Shown here one piece after another: positions 1 to 7,554 of a DNA stretch of 34,472 nt. The stretch covers positions 1-34,472 of the forward strand of contig RFPI01000014.1 of assembly GCA_009926205.1 (NCBI GenBank). Reading direction: 5' to 3'. The stretch is from Methylophilaceae bacterium. Its GTDB lineage: Bacteria > Pseudomonadota > Gammaproteobacteria > Burkholderiales > Methylophilaceae. Positions within the stretch are counted from its first letter, which is position 1, and each line of letters starts with the position of its first letter. Position numbers and translations under genes: made by a program. The notes under the pieces were generated by a model, which was given only the letters and a program-made list of their open reading frames with translations, had not been told where the DNA came from and searched no databases.

Positions 1-97
<97 letters not shown>

Positions 98-200
98 CTA
101 ACAAAAATAAATTAGCTTTTCGTTTATCAAAATTTTGCGCATTAAACATCATGTTTGATACGCCCTTTAGCAAGCATTACTCACTACCAAGCACTACTCG

Positions 201-275
<75 letters not shown>

Positions 276-320
276 AATTCCTCAGTCTAAAGACACTTAT
301 GCCTAGGAGACCCCGCGCTA

Positions 321-394
<74 letters not shown>

Positions 395-437
395 AAAACC
401 GCTATCAGCTCAGCTTAAGCCTTTAAATAATTTATAC

Positions 438-522
438 TGGTGGAGGGGGAAGGATTCGAACCTTCGTACTCTGAGAGAACGGATTTACAGTCCGTCGCCT
501 TTAACCACTCGGCCACCCCTCC
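438..522 (-). tRNA. tRNA-Tyr (anticodon GTA)
   Basis: This is a class II tRNA of 85 nt with a long variable arm. The acceptor stem is GGAGGGG/CCCCTCC, the anticodon stem is ACGGA/TCCGT, the loop is CTGTAAA (anticodon GTA), and CCA is encoded at 438-440. A near-consensus sigma-70 promoter lies directly upstream (537-565), so this may be the first tRNA of the main tuf transcript. Confidence 0.97.
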
Positions 523-536
523 CAACCGAACCTGCA

Positions 537-565
537 ATTATGAGGTGTTTTCCTGATGTTGTCAA
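537..565 (-). promoter_or_regulatory. Sigma-70 promoter for tRNA-Tyr/Gly/Thr-tuf
   Basis: The minus strand carries a perfect -35 TTGACA (560-565), a 17-nt spacer and a -10 CATAAT (537-542), ending 15 nt before mature tRNA-Tyr. Five of six -10 bases match consensus. It would drive tRNA-Tyr, tRNA-Gly, tRNA-Thr(GGT) and tuf without tRNA-Thr(TGT). It is the best-looking promoter in this end of the window. Confidence 0.8.
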
Positions 566-653
566 TCACACAACTGCGCATAAGCCTGTATTTATGCACT
601 TATGAATACCACGCTATTGTCTTGAGGACGTCTGGGGTTTTAAAACTAGAGAA

Positions 654-729
654 TGGTGCCGGATGTCGGAATCGAACTGACGACCTTCGCATTACAAGTG
701 CGCTGCTCTACCAACTGAGCTAATCCGGC
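654..729 (-). tRNA. tRNA-Thr (anticodon TGT)
   Basis: This is a cloverleaf on the minus strand with acceptor stem GCCGGAT/ATCCGGC, anticodon loop CTTGTAA (anticodon TGT) and encoded CCA (654-656). The outermost pair of the anticodon stem (positions 27/43) is a G-A mismatch, leaving four good pairs. All other arms look normal. A 131-nt spacer with its own promoter separates it from tRNA-Tyr. Confidence 0.95.
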
Positions 730-739
730 TTCCCGAAAA

Positions 740-756
740 GAGGCGCTATTTTATCA
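740..756 (-). promoter_or_regulatory. Possible extended -10 promoter for tRNA-Thr(TGT), overlapping the sspB stop codon
   Basis: On the minus strand TGA-TAAAAT (748-756) fits an extended -10 (TGnTATAAT-like). It is followed by the GC-rich stretch AGCGCCTC, which resembles the discriminator of stringently controlled stable-RNA promoters. The -10 overlaps the last sense codons and the TAG of sspB. No good -35 is visible, so the call rests on the extended -10 and the position. Confidence 0.45.
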
Positions 757-1153
757 GCTTTAAATGATTTTTTTTAGTTTTTGCTGAAAAATTTTTTTCA
801 ACCTGGCTGGATGCCTCGCTGGGCTTGGTTTCCAAGGGGTGGTCTGGCGGACTCGCCTCAAAAAACATTCCTTGACCCGTCTCCTTGGCATAGATGCCGC
901 TGACCGCATGCATAGGAATATACAAGTTATGGGGCACGCCTGAGAAGCGGGCAGAAAAAGCAATGTGGTCGTTAAGCATTTGCAAATTACCAACGGCCTT
1001 GCCGCCCAGATTAAGCACAATCTCGCCATTTTGCACAAAGTCCATGGGCACCAAGGTCTGCTCATCGACTAGCACCATCAAATATGGCGTATATCCACTG
1101 TCCATACACCACTCATAAACCGCACGAACAAAATAGGGACGTAAAGTATTCAT
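746..1153 (-). CDS. sspB: ClpXP protease specificity-enhancing factor SspB
   Basis: SspB is a cytoplasmic adaptor that binds ssrA-tagged peptides from stalled ribosomes and delivers them to ClpXP. The 135-residue protein opens with the family hallmark RPYFVRAVYEWCMDSGYTPY. It contains the beta-strand core VLNLGGKAVGNL...FSARFSGVPH, followed by a poorly conserved Lys/Ser-rich tail. In E. coli SspB the flexible tail ends in a ClpX-binding motif. Here the end is KNHLKLIK, hydrophobic/basic and consistent with that role. It lies 25 nt after sspA, as in many proteobacteria. The TAG stop overlaps a possible tRNA promoter. Confidence 0.95.
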   Translation of the reverse strand: MNTLRPYFVRAVYEWCMDSGYTPYLMVLVDEQTLVPMDFVQNGEIVLNLGGKAVGNLQMLNDHIAFSARFSGVPHNLYIPMHAVSGIYAKETGQGMFFEASPPDHPLETKPSEASSQVEKNFSAKTKKNHLKLIK

Positions 1154-1178
1154 GCAAGAGCAATAGGTTTAACGCAAA

Positions 1179-1781
1179 TTATTTGCGCATGGCCTTTTCA
1201 GATGGGGTCATGGCCTCAATGTAAGCAGGGCGTGAGAAAATTCTTTCTGCATACTTGAGCAAAGGTGCTGCTTGCTTAGGTAATTCTATGCCGTAGTGGC
1301 CTAAACGCCAGAGCAGTGGAGAAAGTGCTACATCTAACATAGAGAACTCTTCACCCAGTATGTATTCTTGTTTAGAGAAAATAGGGACTAACTGTGTCAA
1401 ATTATCACGAATAATCGCACGCGCCTTATCCGCCACTTTACCATCAGGATTAGCTTCGAGCTCGTCGACGTGACGATATAAATCTCGCTCCATCTCAAAC
1501 AGTCCCAAACGGGCTTTGGATCGCATTACAGGGTCTGCCGGCATCAATTGCGGATGCGGGAAACGCTCATCAATATACTCATTAATGATGTTGGCTTGCT
1601 GCAACACTAAGTCTCGCTCAACCAATACCGGAACTGTGTTGTAGGGATTGATGACGGCTAAGTCCTCAGGCTTATTGGCCAAATCGACATCAATCACTTG
1701 GAAATCCATGCCTTTTTCAAATAGCACAATACGGCAACGGTGACTGTATGGATCTACGGTTCCGGAATATAAAGTCATCAT
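1179..1781 (-). CDS. sspA: Stringent starvation protein A (GST-fold RNA polymerase-associated regulator)
   Basis: SspA is a glutathione S-transferase-fold protein that binds RNA polymerase and affects stationary-phase and acid-stress transcription in E. coli. The thioredoxin-like N-terminus (MTLYSGTVDPYSHRCRIVLF) and the segment NPYNTVPVLVERDLVL...IINEYIDERFPHP are typical, followed by an all-helical C-terminal domain. The reading frame extends to 1805, but two tandem ATGs at 1781 and 1778 follow a GGAG ribosome site, so I start at 1781. It lies between petC and sspB on the same strand, the standard betaproteobacterial arrangement, so cotranscription with petABC is likely. Confidence 0.92.
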   Translation of the reverse strand: MMTLYSGTVDPYSHRCRIVLFEKGMDFQVIDVDLANKPEDLAVINPYNTVPVLVERDLVLQQANIINEYIDERFPHPQLMPADPVMRSKARLGLFEMERDLYRHVDELEANPDGKVADKARAIIRDNLTQLVPIFSKQEYILGEEFSMLDVALSPLLWRLGHYGIELPKQAAPLLKYAERIFSRPAYIEAMTPSEKAMRK

Positions 1782-1848
1782 GGTTATTTTTCTCCACCAA
1801 AGCAAAAGCGGGAAGGCTGCCTAGGCGACCACCCCGCTCAAATTAATA

Positions 1849-2556
1849 TTAATGTATATCTTTCCAGAATTCTTTTTTCAGTGCATATGTCAGCACTAAT
1901 AACAGACCCAAGAAAAGCAGGACTAAAATACCCAAGCGCTGATCTTGCTGTTTATATGGCTCAGCCATAAACACCAAATAATTCACCAAATCAGCCACCA
2001 TCAAATCATACTGAGCTGGAGATAAAGTTCCTGGTTTATCCAGCACCAATTGGTGACTGTGGTGCTCTTCATCTTCTTTGAGCACTTGCTGACCTTGCAA
2101 TTGCCAAAGCACATGGGGCATACCGACTTTATCAAATACTACATTGTTCCAACCTGTAGGCCGGCTACTGTCTCGATAAAAACCGCGCAAATAAGAATAC
2201 AGCCAATCGGCACCACGCGCTCTTGCCTCCACTGACAAATCAGGCGGTGTAGCACCAAACCACAGCTTTGCATCAGCTTTCGGCATCGCAACAGTCATGG
2301 TGTCGCCCACTTTTTCACTGGCATACATAAGATTAGATTTAATCTGTGCTTCAGTCAGGCCGATATCCATCAAACGGTTATAGCGCATAGACATTGCACT
2401 ATGACAATTCAAACAGTAATTCACAAAATACTTTGCGCCACGTTGCAGGGATGCTTGATTGTTCGGGTCGATAGGCGCGCGATCTAATTTCACATGCTCA
2501 TTAGCCAAAGCAAGTGAAGCAAATAACAATCCAATTACTAAAACAAATTTTTTCAT
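1849..2556 (-). CDS. petC: Cytochrome c1 of the bc1 complex
   Basis: This is the haem c subunit of ubiquinol-cytochrome c reductase, passing electrons from the Rieske centre to soluble cytochrome c. A Sec signal peptide (about residues 1-18) precedes the haem-binding CLNCH (Cys48, Cys51, His52) and the cytochrome c1 signature SAMSMRYNR. A C-terminal transmembrane anchor (about 207-227) is followed by a short basic cytoplasmic tail. At 235 residues it has the usual bacterial length. Its ATG overlaps the petB stop by one base (TAATG), implying translational coupling. Haem attachment would need the Ccs system encoded at 23388-26501. Confidence 0.97.
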   Translation of the reverse strand: MKKFVLVIGLLFASLALANEHVKLDRAPIDPNNQASLQRGAKYFVNYCLNCHSAMSMRYNRLMDIGLTEAQIKSNLMYASEKVGDTMTVAMPKADAKLWFGATPPDLSVEARARGADWLYSYLRGFYRDSSRPTGWNNVVFDKVGMPHVLWQLQGQQVLKEDEEHHSHQLVLDKPGTLSPAQYDLMVADLVNYLVFMAEPYKQQDQRLGILVLLFLGLLLVLTYALKKEFWKDIH

Positions 2557-3842
2557 TATCCAGTCACCCTATCAGGCACACGTTTAGTCTTATCCTTTTT
2601 AGTAAACCAAGGCATTAAGATGAAAAACGCGAAATAAACCACACTAAAAATTCTCGCCACGACCGTTGCGCGATCAGCACCGCCAACAATCAGGGTAGAG
2701 GTGTCAAACTGACCCCAAACATTCGATGGCTCAGTGCCCAAATAACCCAAGATTAGGAAACTGACGACAAAAGCAGCCAGCCATGACTTGTATAAATTGC
2801 CACGATATCGAATGGATTTCACTGGACTCTTATCCAACCATGGCAAGAATGCAAAACCTATCACAGATAAGCCCATTGCAGCGACACCAGGGAATTGCGA
2901 ATTCAAAATTGGAGGGACTGCACGCAAAATTGAGTAGTAAGGAGTGAAGTACCACACTGGTGCAATATGTGGGGGCGTCTTTAATGGGTCTGCTGGAATA
3001 AAGTTATTTGCCTCTAAGAAATAGCCACCCATCTCAGGTGCAAAAAACACAATCACAGAAAACACAATCAAGAACACGACCACACCGACCAAGTCTTTCA
3101 CGGTGTAATAAGGATGGAAAGGAATGCCGTCCAACGGGATCCCTGTTTTTGCATCCTTCTTTTTCTTAATCTCTACTCCATCAGGATTATTCGAACCTAC
3201 TTCGTGCAGTGCAATTAAGTGCGCCACTACCAAGCCCAATAACACCAAAGGTAAAGCAATCACATGGAACGCAAAGAAACGATTTAAGGTGGCGTCAGAA
3301 ACGGTGTAATCACCACGTATCCACAAGGAAATATCAGGGCCAATAAATGGAATCGAGGTAAATAAGTTAATAATCACCTGCGCACCCCAATAAGACATTT
3401 GCCCCCATGGAAGAAGGTAGCCAAAGAATGCTTCACCCATCAAGACCAAGAATATGCCTACACCAAACAACCAAAGCAATTCACGCGGTGCACGATATGA
3501 GCCATACATAAGTCCTCGGAACATATGCAGATAAACCACCACGAAAAACATAGACGCCCCAGTGGAGTGCATATAGCGAATAATGCGCCCCCAAGAAACA
3601 TCACGCATAATGTATTCAACCGAAGCGAAGGCCAAAGAGGCTTCTGGTTTGTAATTCATGGTCAGGAAGATGCCCGTCACAATTTGAATCACCAATACCA
3701 ACAAAGCCAAAGAACCAAAGAAATACCAAAAGTTAAAATTCTTAGGTGCGTAGTACTCGGTGAGATGGGTCTTGATATTGGACGAGAGCGGGAAACGCTC
3801 ATCAATCCAATTGATTAACTTATTTTGCTTACTCGCAGCCAT
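2556..3842 (-). CDS. petB: Cytochrome b of the bc1 complex
   Basis: This is the integral-membrane diheme subunit of complex III that holds the Qo and Qi quinone sites. At 428 residues it is a full-length b6-plus-subunit-IV type protein. It shows the paired haem-ligand helices (MHSTGASMFFVVVYLHMFR and FFAFHVIALPLVLLGLVVAH), the GQMSYWGAQV segment, and the PVWYFTPYYSILRA region, whose proline-aromatic motif replaces the mitochondrial PEWY. Its ATG overlaps the petA stop by one base (TAATG), and petC overlaps its own stop the same way. The three genes therefore form a tightly coupled operon. Confidence 0.98.
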   Translation of the reverse strand: MAASKQNKLINWIDERFPLSSNIKTHLTEYYAPKNFNFWYFFGSLALLVLVIQIVTGIFLTMNYKPEASLAFASVEYIMRDVSWGRIIRYMHSTGASMFFVVVYLHMFRGLMYGSYRAPRELLWLFGVGIFLVLMGEAFFGYLLPWGQMSYWGAQVIINLFTSIPFIGPDISLWIRGDYTVSDATLNRFFAFHVIALPLVLLGLVVAHLIALHEVGSNNPDGVEIKKKKDAKTGIPLDGIPFHPYYTVKDLVGVVVFLIVFSVIVFFAPEMGGYFLEANNFIPADPLKTPPHIAPVWYFTPYYSILRAVPPILNSQFPGVAAMGLSVIGFAFLPWLDKSPVKSIRYRGNLYKSWLAAFVVSFLILGYLGTEPSNVWGQFDTSTLIVGGADRATVVARIFSVVYFAFFILMPWFTKKDKTKRVPDRVTG

Positions 3843-4438
3843 TAAGCAACTCCTTTAGCATCTTTACCAATCACAAGCATGTTGTCGCCAACATATTCAT
3901 GAGGAGGAACAATCAAATTGGTTGGCGCAGGAGAACCCTTGAAAACTCGACCTGCCAAATCAAACTTAGAGCCATGACATGGACAGAAGAAACCACCTGG
4001 CCAATCAGCTCCCATATCTGCACCACTTTGTAATTTTGGTGAAGGTGAGCAGCCCAAATGCGTACAAATGCCTACCATTACCATCACATTTGGCTTGATA
4101 GAGCGTGTTTCATTTTTACAATAGTCAGGTTGTTGTGAGGTCACTGCTAGAGATGGGTCAGATAAGTTGTCGTTATGACTTTTCAGTGTCTCTAACATGG
4201 ACTGAGATCTATTCAATATCCAAACTGGCTTACCTCGCCATTCGACGGTAAGAATTGAACCTGGTTCAATTTTACTAATATCAACTTCTACGGGAGCGCC
4301 CGCAGCTTTAGCGCGTTCACTAGGTAACATACTCGAAATAAATGGAACTGCCACAGCGGCAGCTGCCACACCACCAGCCACAGAAGTAGCCGCAACGAGG
4401 AATCTGCGTTTACTTCTATCAACTTCCTGATTTGCCAT
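3842..4438 (-). CDS. petA: Rieske iron-sulfur subunit of the bc1 complex
   Basis: This subunit carries the 2Fe-2S cluster that takes the first electron from ubiquinol. Cluster ligands are visible in CTHLGC (Cys125, His127) and CPCHGS (Cys152, His155), with the disulfide partners Cys130 and Cys154. The N-terminus has a twin-arginine motif (SKRRFLV, residues 9-15) and a hydrophobic Ala/Val segment, so it is a Tat substrate with an uncleaved anchor. The tat genes lie 2 kb away. The start has the ribosome site AGGGA. It is the first gene of petABC and follows a 138-nt spacer after the Nif3-family gene. Confidence 0.98.
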   Translation of the reverse strand: MANQEVDRSKRRFLVAATSVAGGVAAAAVAVPFISSMLPSERAKAAGAPVEVDISKIEPGSILTVEWRGKPVWILNRSQSMLETLKSHNDNLSDPSLAVTSQQPDYCKNETRSIKPNVMVMVGICTHLGCSPSPKLQSGADMGADWPGGFFCPCHGSKFDLAGRVFKGSPAPTNLIVPPHEYVGDNMLVIGKDAKGVA

Positions 4439-4461
4439 ATATATCCCTAAAACTATGATTA

Positions 4462-4475
4462 GCTGAGAACTCAGC
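4462..4475. promoter_or_regulatory. Perfect palindrome upstream of petA
   Basis: GCTGAGAACTCAGC is a 6-bp perfect inverted repeat with a 2-nt centre, 24-37 nt upstream of the petA ATG in the 138-nt spacer 4439-4576. It could be an operator or a small leader hairpin. A weak -10 (TAAAAT on the minus strand) is visible further upstream, with no convincing -35. The rest of the spacer is AT-rich with no small gene that I can see. Confidence 0.35.
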
Positions 4476-4576
4476 CATTTAAGAAATAAATTAATCGCAT
4501 ATTTTACAGGGTTAGTGGGAAAACTTAAACCCTCAACAGCCGCTATACCGCGGAATTAGTCATAAAAAGAATCTAA

Positions 4577-5323
4577 TTAGACTGGATTGTCGATATCTAT
4601 AAATTCAGTCGGCAAGGAAAACTCCTGCGCTAAAAGCTGTGCCAAGGCCATGGGCCCATAGCGCTCAGTGGCATGGTGCCCAGCTGAGATATATGCAACA
4701 CCTGACTCATTTGCTGTGTGCACAGTATTTTCAGAGATTTCTCCACTGAGATAGGCATCAATATCTTGATCCCATACATCAGCAAAATAGCCTTGTGCAG
4801 CACCCGTGCACCAAGCAATTTTTTTAATCATCTTATTTTCTTGACCAATGACCAAGGGCTGTCTAGCGAGCTTGTGCTGGATATGTTGCGACAACTGCTT
4901 AAGTGACATGGCTTGGGCTAGGCTTCCCACACTCACCAGCGGTTGCAGAGCCAAGCTAGATTGTTGCCGAAAGCCCAAAACCTTTGCAAGCTGAGCATTA
5001 TTTCCATAGATGGGATGAGCATCCAGTGGAAGATGATATGCAATTAGATTGATTTCATGCTTCAACAAAAAGTCGATTCGCTTTTTTTTAAGGCCTACTA
5101 TCGTGGGAATTTCGTTTTTCCAAAAATATCCATGATGAACCAATACCGTATCAGCCCCTTGTTGATGAGCACGCTCGAGAAATTCCATACTGGCCGTGAC
5201 GCCTGCAACAAGTTTTTTGACATCATCTCGTCCATGAACTTGTAATCCATTTGGGCAATAATCATTAAAGCGATTTACTTCTAATAAATTATCTAAATAT
5301 TCAATGATAGAATTGATATGCAT
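4577..5323 (-). CDS. Nif3-like dinuclear metal-centre protein (YbgI family)
   Basis: This is a member of the Nif3/YbgI family, hexameric proteins with a dinuclear metal site whose cellular function is not settled. The label GTP cyclohydrolase I type 2 is common but rests on weak evidence. The 248-residue length is typical of the family's short form. Conserved metal-ligand segments are present: NGLQVHG near the N-terminus, TVLVHHGYFW, AYHLPLDAHP, and the C-terminal SAGHHATERYG. It sits between petA and a DegS-type protease, as in many betaproteobacteria. It is divergent from the protease with only 13 nt between the two start codons. Confidence 0.93.
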   Translation of the reverse strand: MHINSIIEYLDNLLEVNRFNDYCPNGLQVHGRDDVKKLVAGVTASMEFLERAHQQGADTVLVHHGYFWKNEIPTIVGLKKKRIDFLLKHEINLIAYHLPLDAHPIYGNNAQLAKVLGFRQQSSLALQPLVSVGSLAQAMSLKQLSQHIQHKLARQPLVIGQENKMIKKIAWCTGAAQGYFADVWDQDIDAYLSGEISENTVHTANESGVAYISAGHHATERYGPMALAQLLAQEFSLPTEFIDIDNPV

Positions 5324-5336
5324 TTAAGGATCCGCT
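5324..5336. promoter_or_regulatory. 13-nt divergent start-to-start gap with a shared ribosome-site palindrome
   Basis: Only TTAAGGATCCGCT separates the two divergent ATGs. GGATCC reads the same on both strands and supplies a GGA core for each gene. On the plus strand it is AAGGA six nt before the protease ATG. On the minus strand it is GGAT about ten nt before the Nif3-family ATG. Promoters for both genes must lie inside the opposite coding region. Confidence 0.6.
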
Positions 5337-6467
5337 ATGAAAAACAATCTAAAAAAATTATGGTTTATTTTCGCACAAACTGTCACCGTCAGTTTAGTGC
5401 TTGTGATTTTGCTAAAGATACTTTTCCCTGAGCTATTATCGGGGCAGATGCATCAAGCTAACTTTATTTCTCGACAAACGCCCGTTGAGTCTTTTCATGC
5501 AACAGCTGCAAAAGCGATGCCCTCAGTAGTCAATATTTTTACCAGTAAAAAAATGCGTGCTCACCCAAGATTTCATGACGATGAGTTCTTTCAGCGTTTT
5601 TTTGGTGAAAGCTTTCCTCATCCCATGCCCAAAGATAATCGTTTGGGCTCAGGTGTGATTGTTCGTGCGGATGGCTATATCGTCACAAATCATCATGTGG
5701 TGGAATCCGCCGATGTCATTCAAGTTGCACTGAATAATGGAAAAATTTACTCAGCGAAAGTAATTGGTAGCGATCCAGAAAGTGATATTGCCGTATTAAA
5801 AATCAATGCCAATCAACTTCCGGTGATTGATTTTGCTGAAGTGAACACCAGTCGAATTGGTGATGTGGTTTTGGCCATCGGCAATCCATTTGGTGTCGGT
5901 CAAACCATAACCCAAGGGATAATCAGTGGATTGGGTAGAAACCACCTAGGTATCAATACCTTTGAGGACTTTATTCAAACTGATGCCGCTATTAATCCTG
6001 GAAATTCAGGAGGCGCCTTGGTCAATACTAAAGCGCAATTAGTTGGCATCAATAGTGCCATTTTTTCCAAAGATGGTGGGTCTATGGGGATTGGATTTGC
6101 GATCCCTATTAGCATCGTCAAAAAAGTGATTCCGCAAATTATTCAACACGGCAGTGTCACAAGAGGTTGGATAGGCATTCAAGCGCAAGATCTTACTGAA
6201 GATTTAAAAAAATCTTTTAATTTAGATGTCACTTCTGGTTGTTTAATTACAGCTGTTGTTCTCGCCAGTCCAGCAGAGCAAGCAGGTTTAAAAGCTGGTG
6301 ATGTGATTGTTGAAATTGACACAAAAAAATTCTTCGACACTTCATCCATGATAGGGGTGATTTCTGAACTCCAGCCTGGCAGTAAAGCGAAAGTGAAATT
6401 AATCAGGGAAGAGAAATTGATGACGATGGAAGTGCAGGTGGGTAAACGTCCAAACTTAATCAACTAA
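5337..6467 (+). CDS. degS: Membrane-anchored HtrA serine protease (DegS/AlgW type)
   Basis: This is a periplasmic S1C-family protease held in the inner membrane by an N-terminal helix (about residues 9-30) with no cleavage site visible. The catalytic triad reads His120 (TNHHVV), Asp150 (ESDIAVLKI) and Ser224 (NPGNSGGAL). A single PDZ domain follows (about 275-370). One PDZ plus an N-terminal anchor is the DegS/AlgW layout, proteins that sense misfolded porins and trigger the sigma-E response. DegQ/DegP would have two PDZ domains. The start has the ribosome site AAGGA. No rseA is in the window, so the sigma-E role is inferred. Confidence 0.9.
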   Translation: MKNNLKKLWFIFAQTVTVSLVLVILLKILFPELLSGQMHQANFISRQTPVESFHATAAKAMPSVVNIFTSKKMRAHPRFHDDEFFQRFFGESFPHPMPKDNRLGSGVIVRADGYIVTNHHVVESADVIQVALNNGKIYSAKVIGSDPESDIAVLKINANQLPVIDFAEVNTSRIGDVVLAIGNPFGVGQTITQGIISGLGRNHLGINTFEDFIQTDAAINPGNSGGALVNTKAQLVGINSAIFSKDGGSMGIGFAIPISIVKKVIPQIIQHGSVTRGWIGIQAQDLTEDLKKSFNLDVTSGCLITAVVLASPAEQAGLKAGDVIVEIDTKKFFDTSSMIGVISELQPGSKAKVKLIREEKLMTMEVQVGKRPNLIN

Positions 6468-6485
6468 AATTTACACAGGGGAATA

Positions 6486-7232
6486 CTAACTGTCTGCATT
6501 ATCAATACGATTGATGTTAGGGCTAGAAATAAAATATTTTGAAAATAATACGCCAAGCTCATACAGCAAACAAAGTGGGACCGCCAATAAAAACTGAGAG
6601 AGTACATCTGGTGGCGTAAAAATAGCGCCAATCACAAATGCTCCAACAATGACATATGAACGCACTTCAATCAAAGTTTGTACTTTCACTATCCCAGCAC
6701 GAACCAAAATCACGACCAACACTGGTACTTCAAATGCCAAACCAAATGCAATCAGCATGGAAATCACAAAATCCAAATAGTGACTAATATCCGTCATCAC
6801 CACCACACCTTCGGGAGCAGTGTGGGTGAAAAAAGCAAACACCAAAGGCAAAACTATTTGATAGGCAAATAGCATACCTAATAAAAATAAAATAAAACTC
6901 GCGACAATCAATGGTAGTACAAAACGTTTTTCGTGTTGATAAAGTCCTGGCGCAATGAATGCCCATGTTTGATAAAGCATAAAAGGAGAAGAAATAATAA
7001 CTGCCAATAACATGGCAGCTTTCATTGGCACAAAGAATGGCGTAGTAATTTCTGTCGCAATCATATGCGCACTACTCGGAAGATTGACTAAAAGCGGAGT
7101 GGCCAACCAGTGATAAATATTATTTGCAAAGGGTAACAGACATATCAAAACAAACACAAAACCTAAAACCATTTTCAGCAAGCGCTGACGCAACTCGATC
7201 AGGTGTAATAAAAAACCGCTGGTTAAACTCAT
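6486..7232 (-). CDS. tatC: Sec-independent protein translocase TatC
   Basis: TatC is the polytopic core of the twin-arginine translocase and binds the RR signal peptide of folded substrates. The 248-residue protein has the conserved cytoplasmic N-terminus HLIELRQRLLK, six predicted membrane helices, and the periplasmic segment SSAHMIATEITTPFFVPMKAA typical of the family. Its ATG overlaps the tatB stop (ATGA), indicating coupled translation. It runs convergently toward the protease gene with 18 nt between stops and no clear terminator. The Rieske protein at 3842-4438 is an obvious substrate. Confidence 0.97.
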   Translation of the reverse strand: MSLTSGFLLHLIELRQRLLKMVLGFVFVLICLLPFANNIYHWLATPLLVNLPSSAHMIATEITTPFFVPMKAAMLLAVIISSPFMLYQTWAFIAPGLYQHEKRFVLPLIVASFILFLLGMLFAYQIVLPLVFAFFTHTAPEGVVVMTDISHYLDFVISMLIAFGLAFEVPVLVVILVRAGIVKVQTLIEVRSYVIVGAFVIGAIFTPPDVLSQFLLAVPLCLLYELGVLFSKYFISSPNINRIDNADS

Positions 7233-7537
7233 ACAGTAGATTTACTTTTAACTGATTTCTTGGTTGTAGATTTTTTTGTGGATGATTTTTTTTGTGGTTG
7301 AGCGTTGATTAATTTTTCTGTATTCGTAGCGCTGTTTGCAATGGTATTTTGCAAATCTTTTAATTGCTCTAGTCTTACTTCACGTTCCATCTCTGATTTG
7401 ACTGATGCCACATAGCGTTGCATACGACCAACCATGGAACCCAAAAATCTTGCGACCTGTGGAAGTTTATCGGGGCCGATTACCAATATGGCAACGACCC
7501 CGATAACGATTAGCTCAGTAAAGCCAACATCAAACAT
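7229..7537 (-). CDS. tatB: Sec-independent protein translocase TatB
   Basis: TatB pairs with TatC in the substrate receptor. The 102-residue protein starts [26 protein letters not shown], a single N-terminal helix with the TatB-specific Glu8 and GPDKLP hinge. A charged amphipathic helix (about residues 25-65) follows. The tail (about 82-102) is rich in Lys, Ser and Thr ([18 protein letters not shown]). This is shorter than most TatB tails but similar in character to the tail of the neighbouring TatA. No strong ribosome site is seen in the 17 nt after tatA. Confidence 0.95.
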   Translation of the reverse strand: MFDVGFTELIVIGVVAILVIGPDKLPQVARFLGSMVGRMQRYVASVKSEMEREVRLEQLKDLQNTIANSATNTEKLINAQPQKKSSTKKSTTKKSVKSKSTV

Positions 7538-7554
7538 ATCATGTCGATGCTAGA

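Noticed and set aside
171-199. 12-bp imperfect direct repeat (CAAGCATTACTC / CAAGCACTACTC) between tRNA-Thr(GGT) and tuf
   Set aside because: It has only two copies with one mismatch, and no link to a promoter, attachment site or terminator. It could be chance or tRNA-processing debris.
4439-4576. Possible small gene or riboswitch in the petA upstream spacer
   Set aside because: No frame with a ribosome site and no recognised RNA fold. Only a palindrome and a weak -10 are visible.
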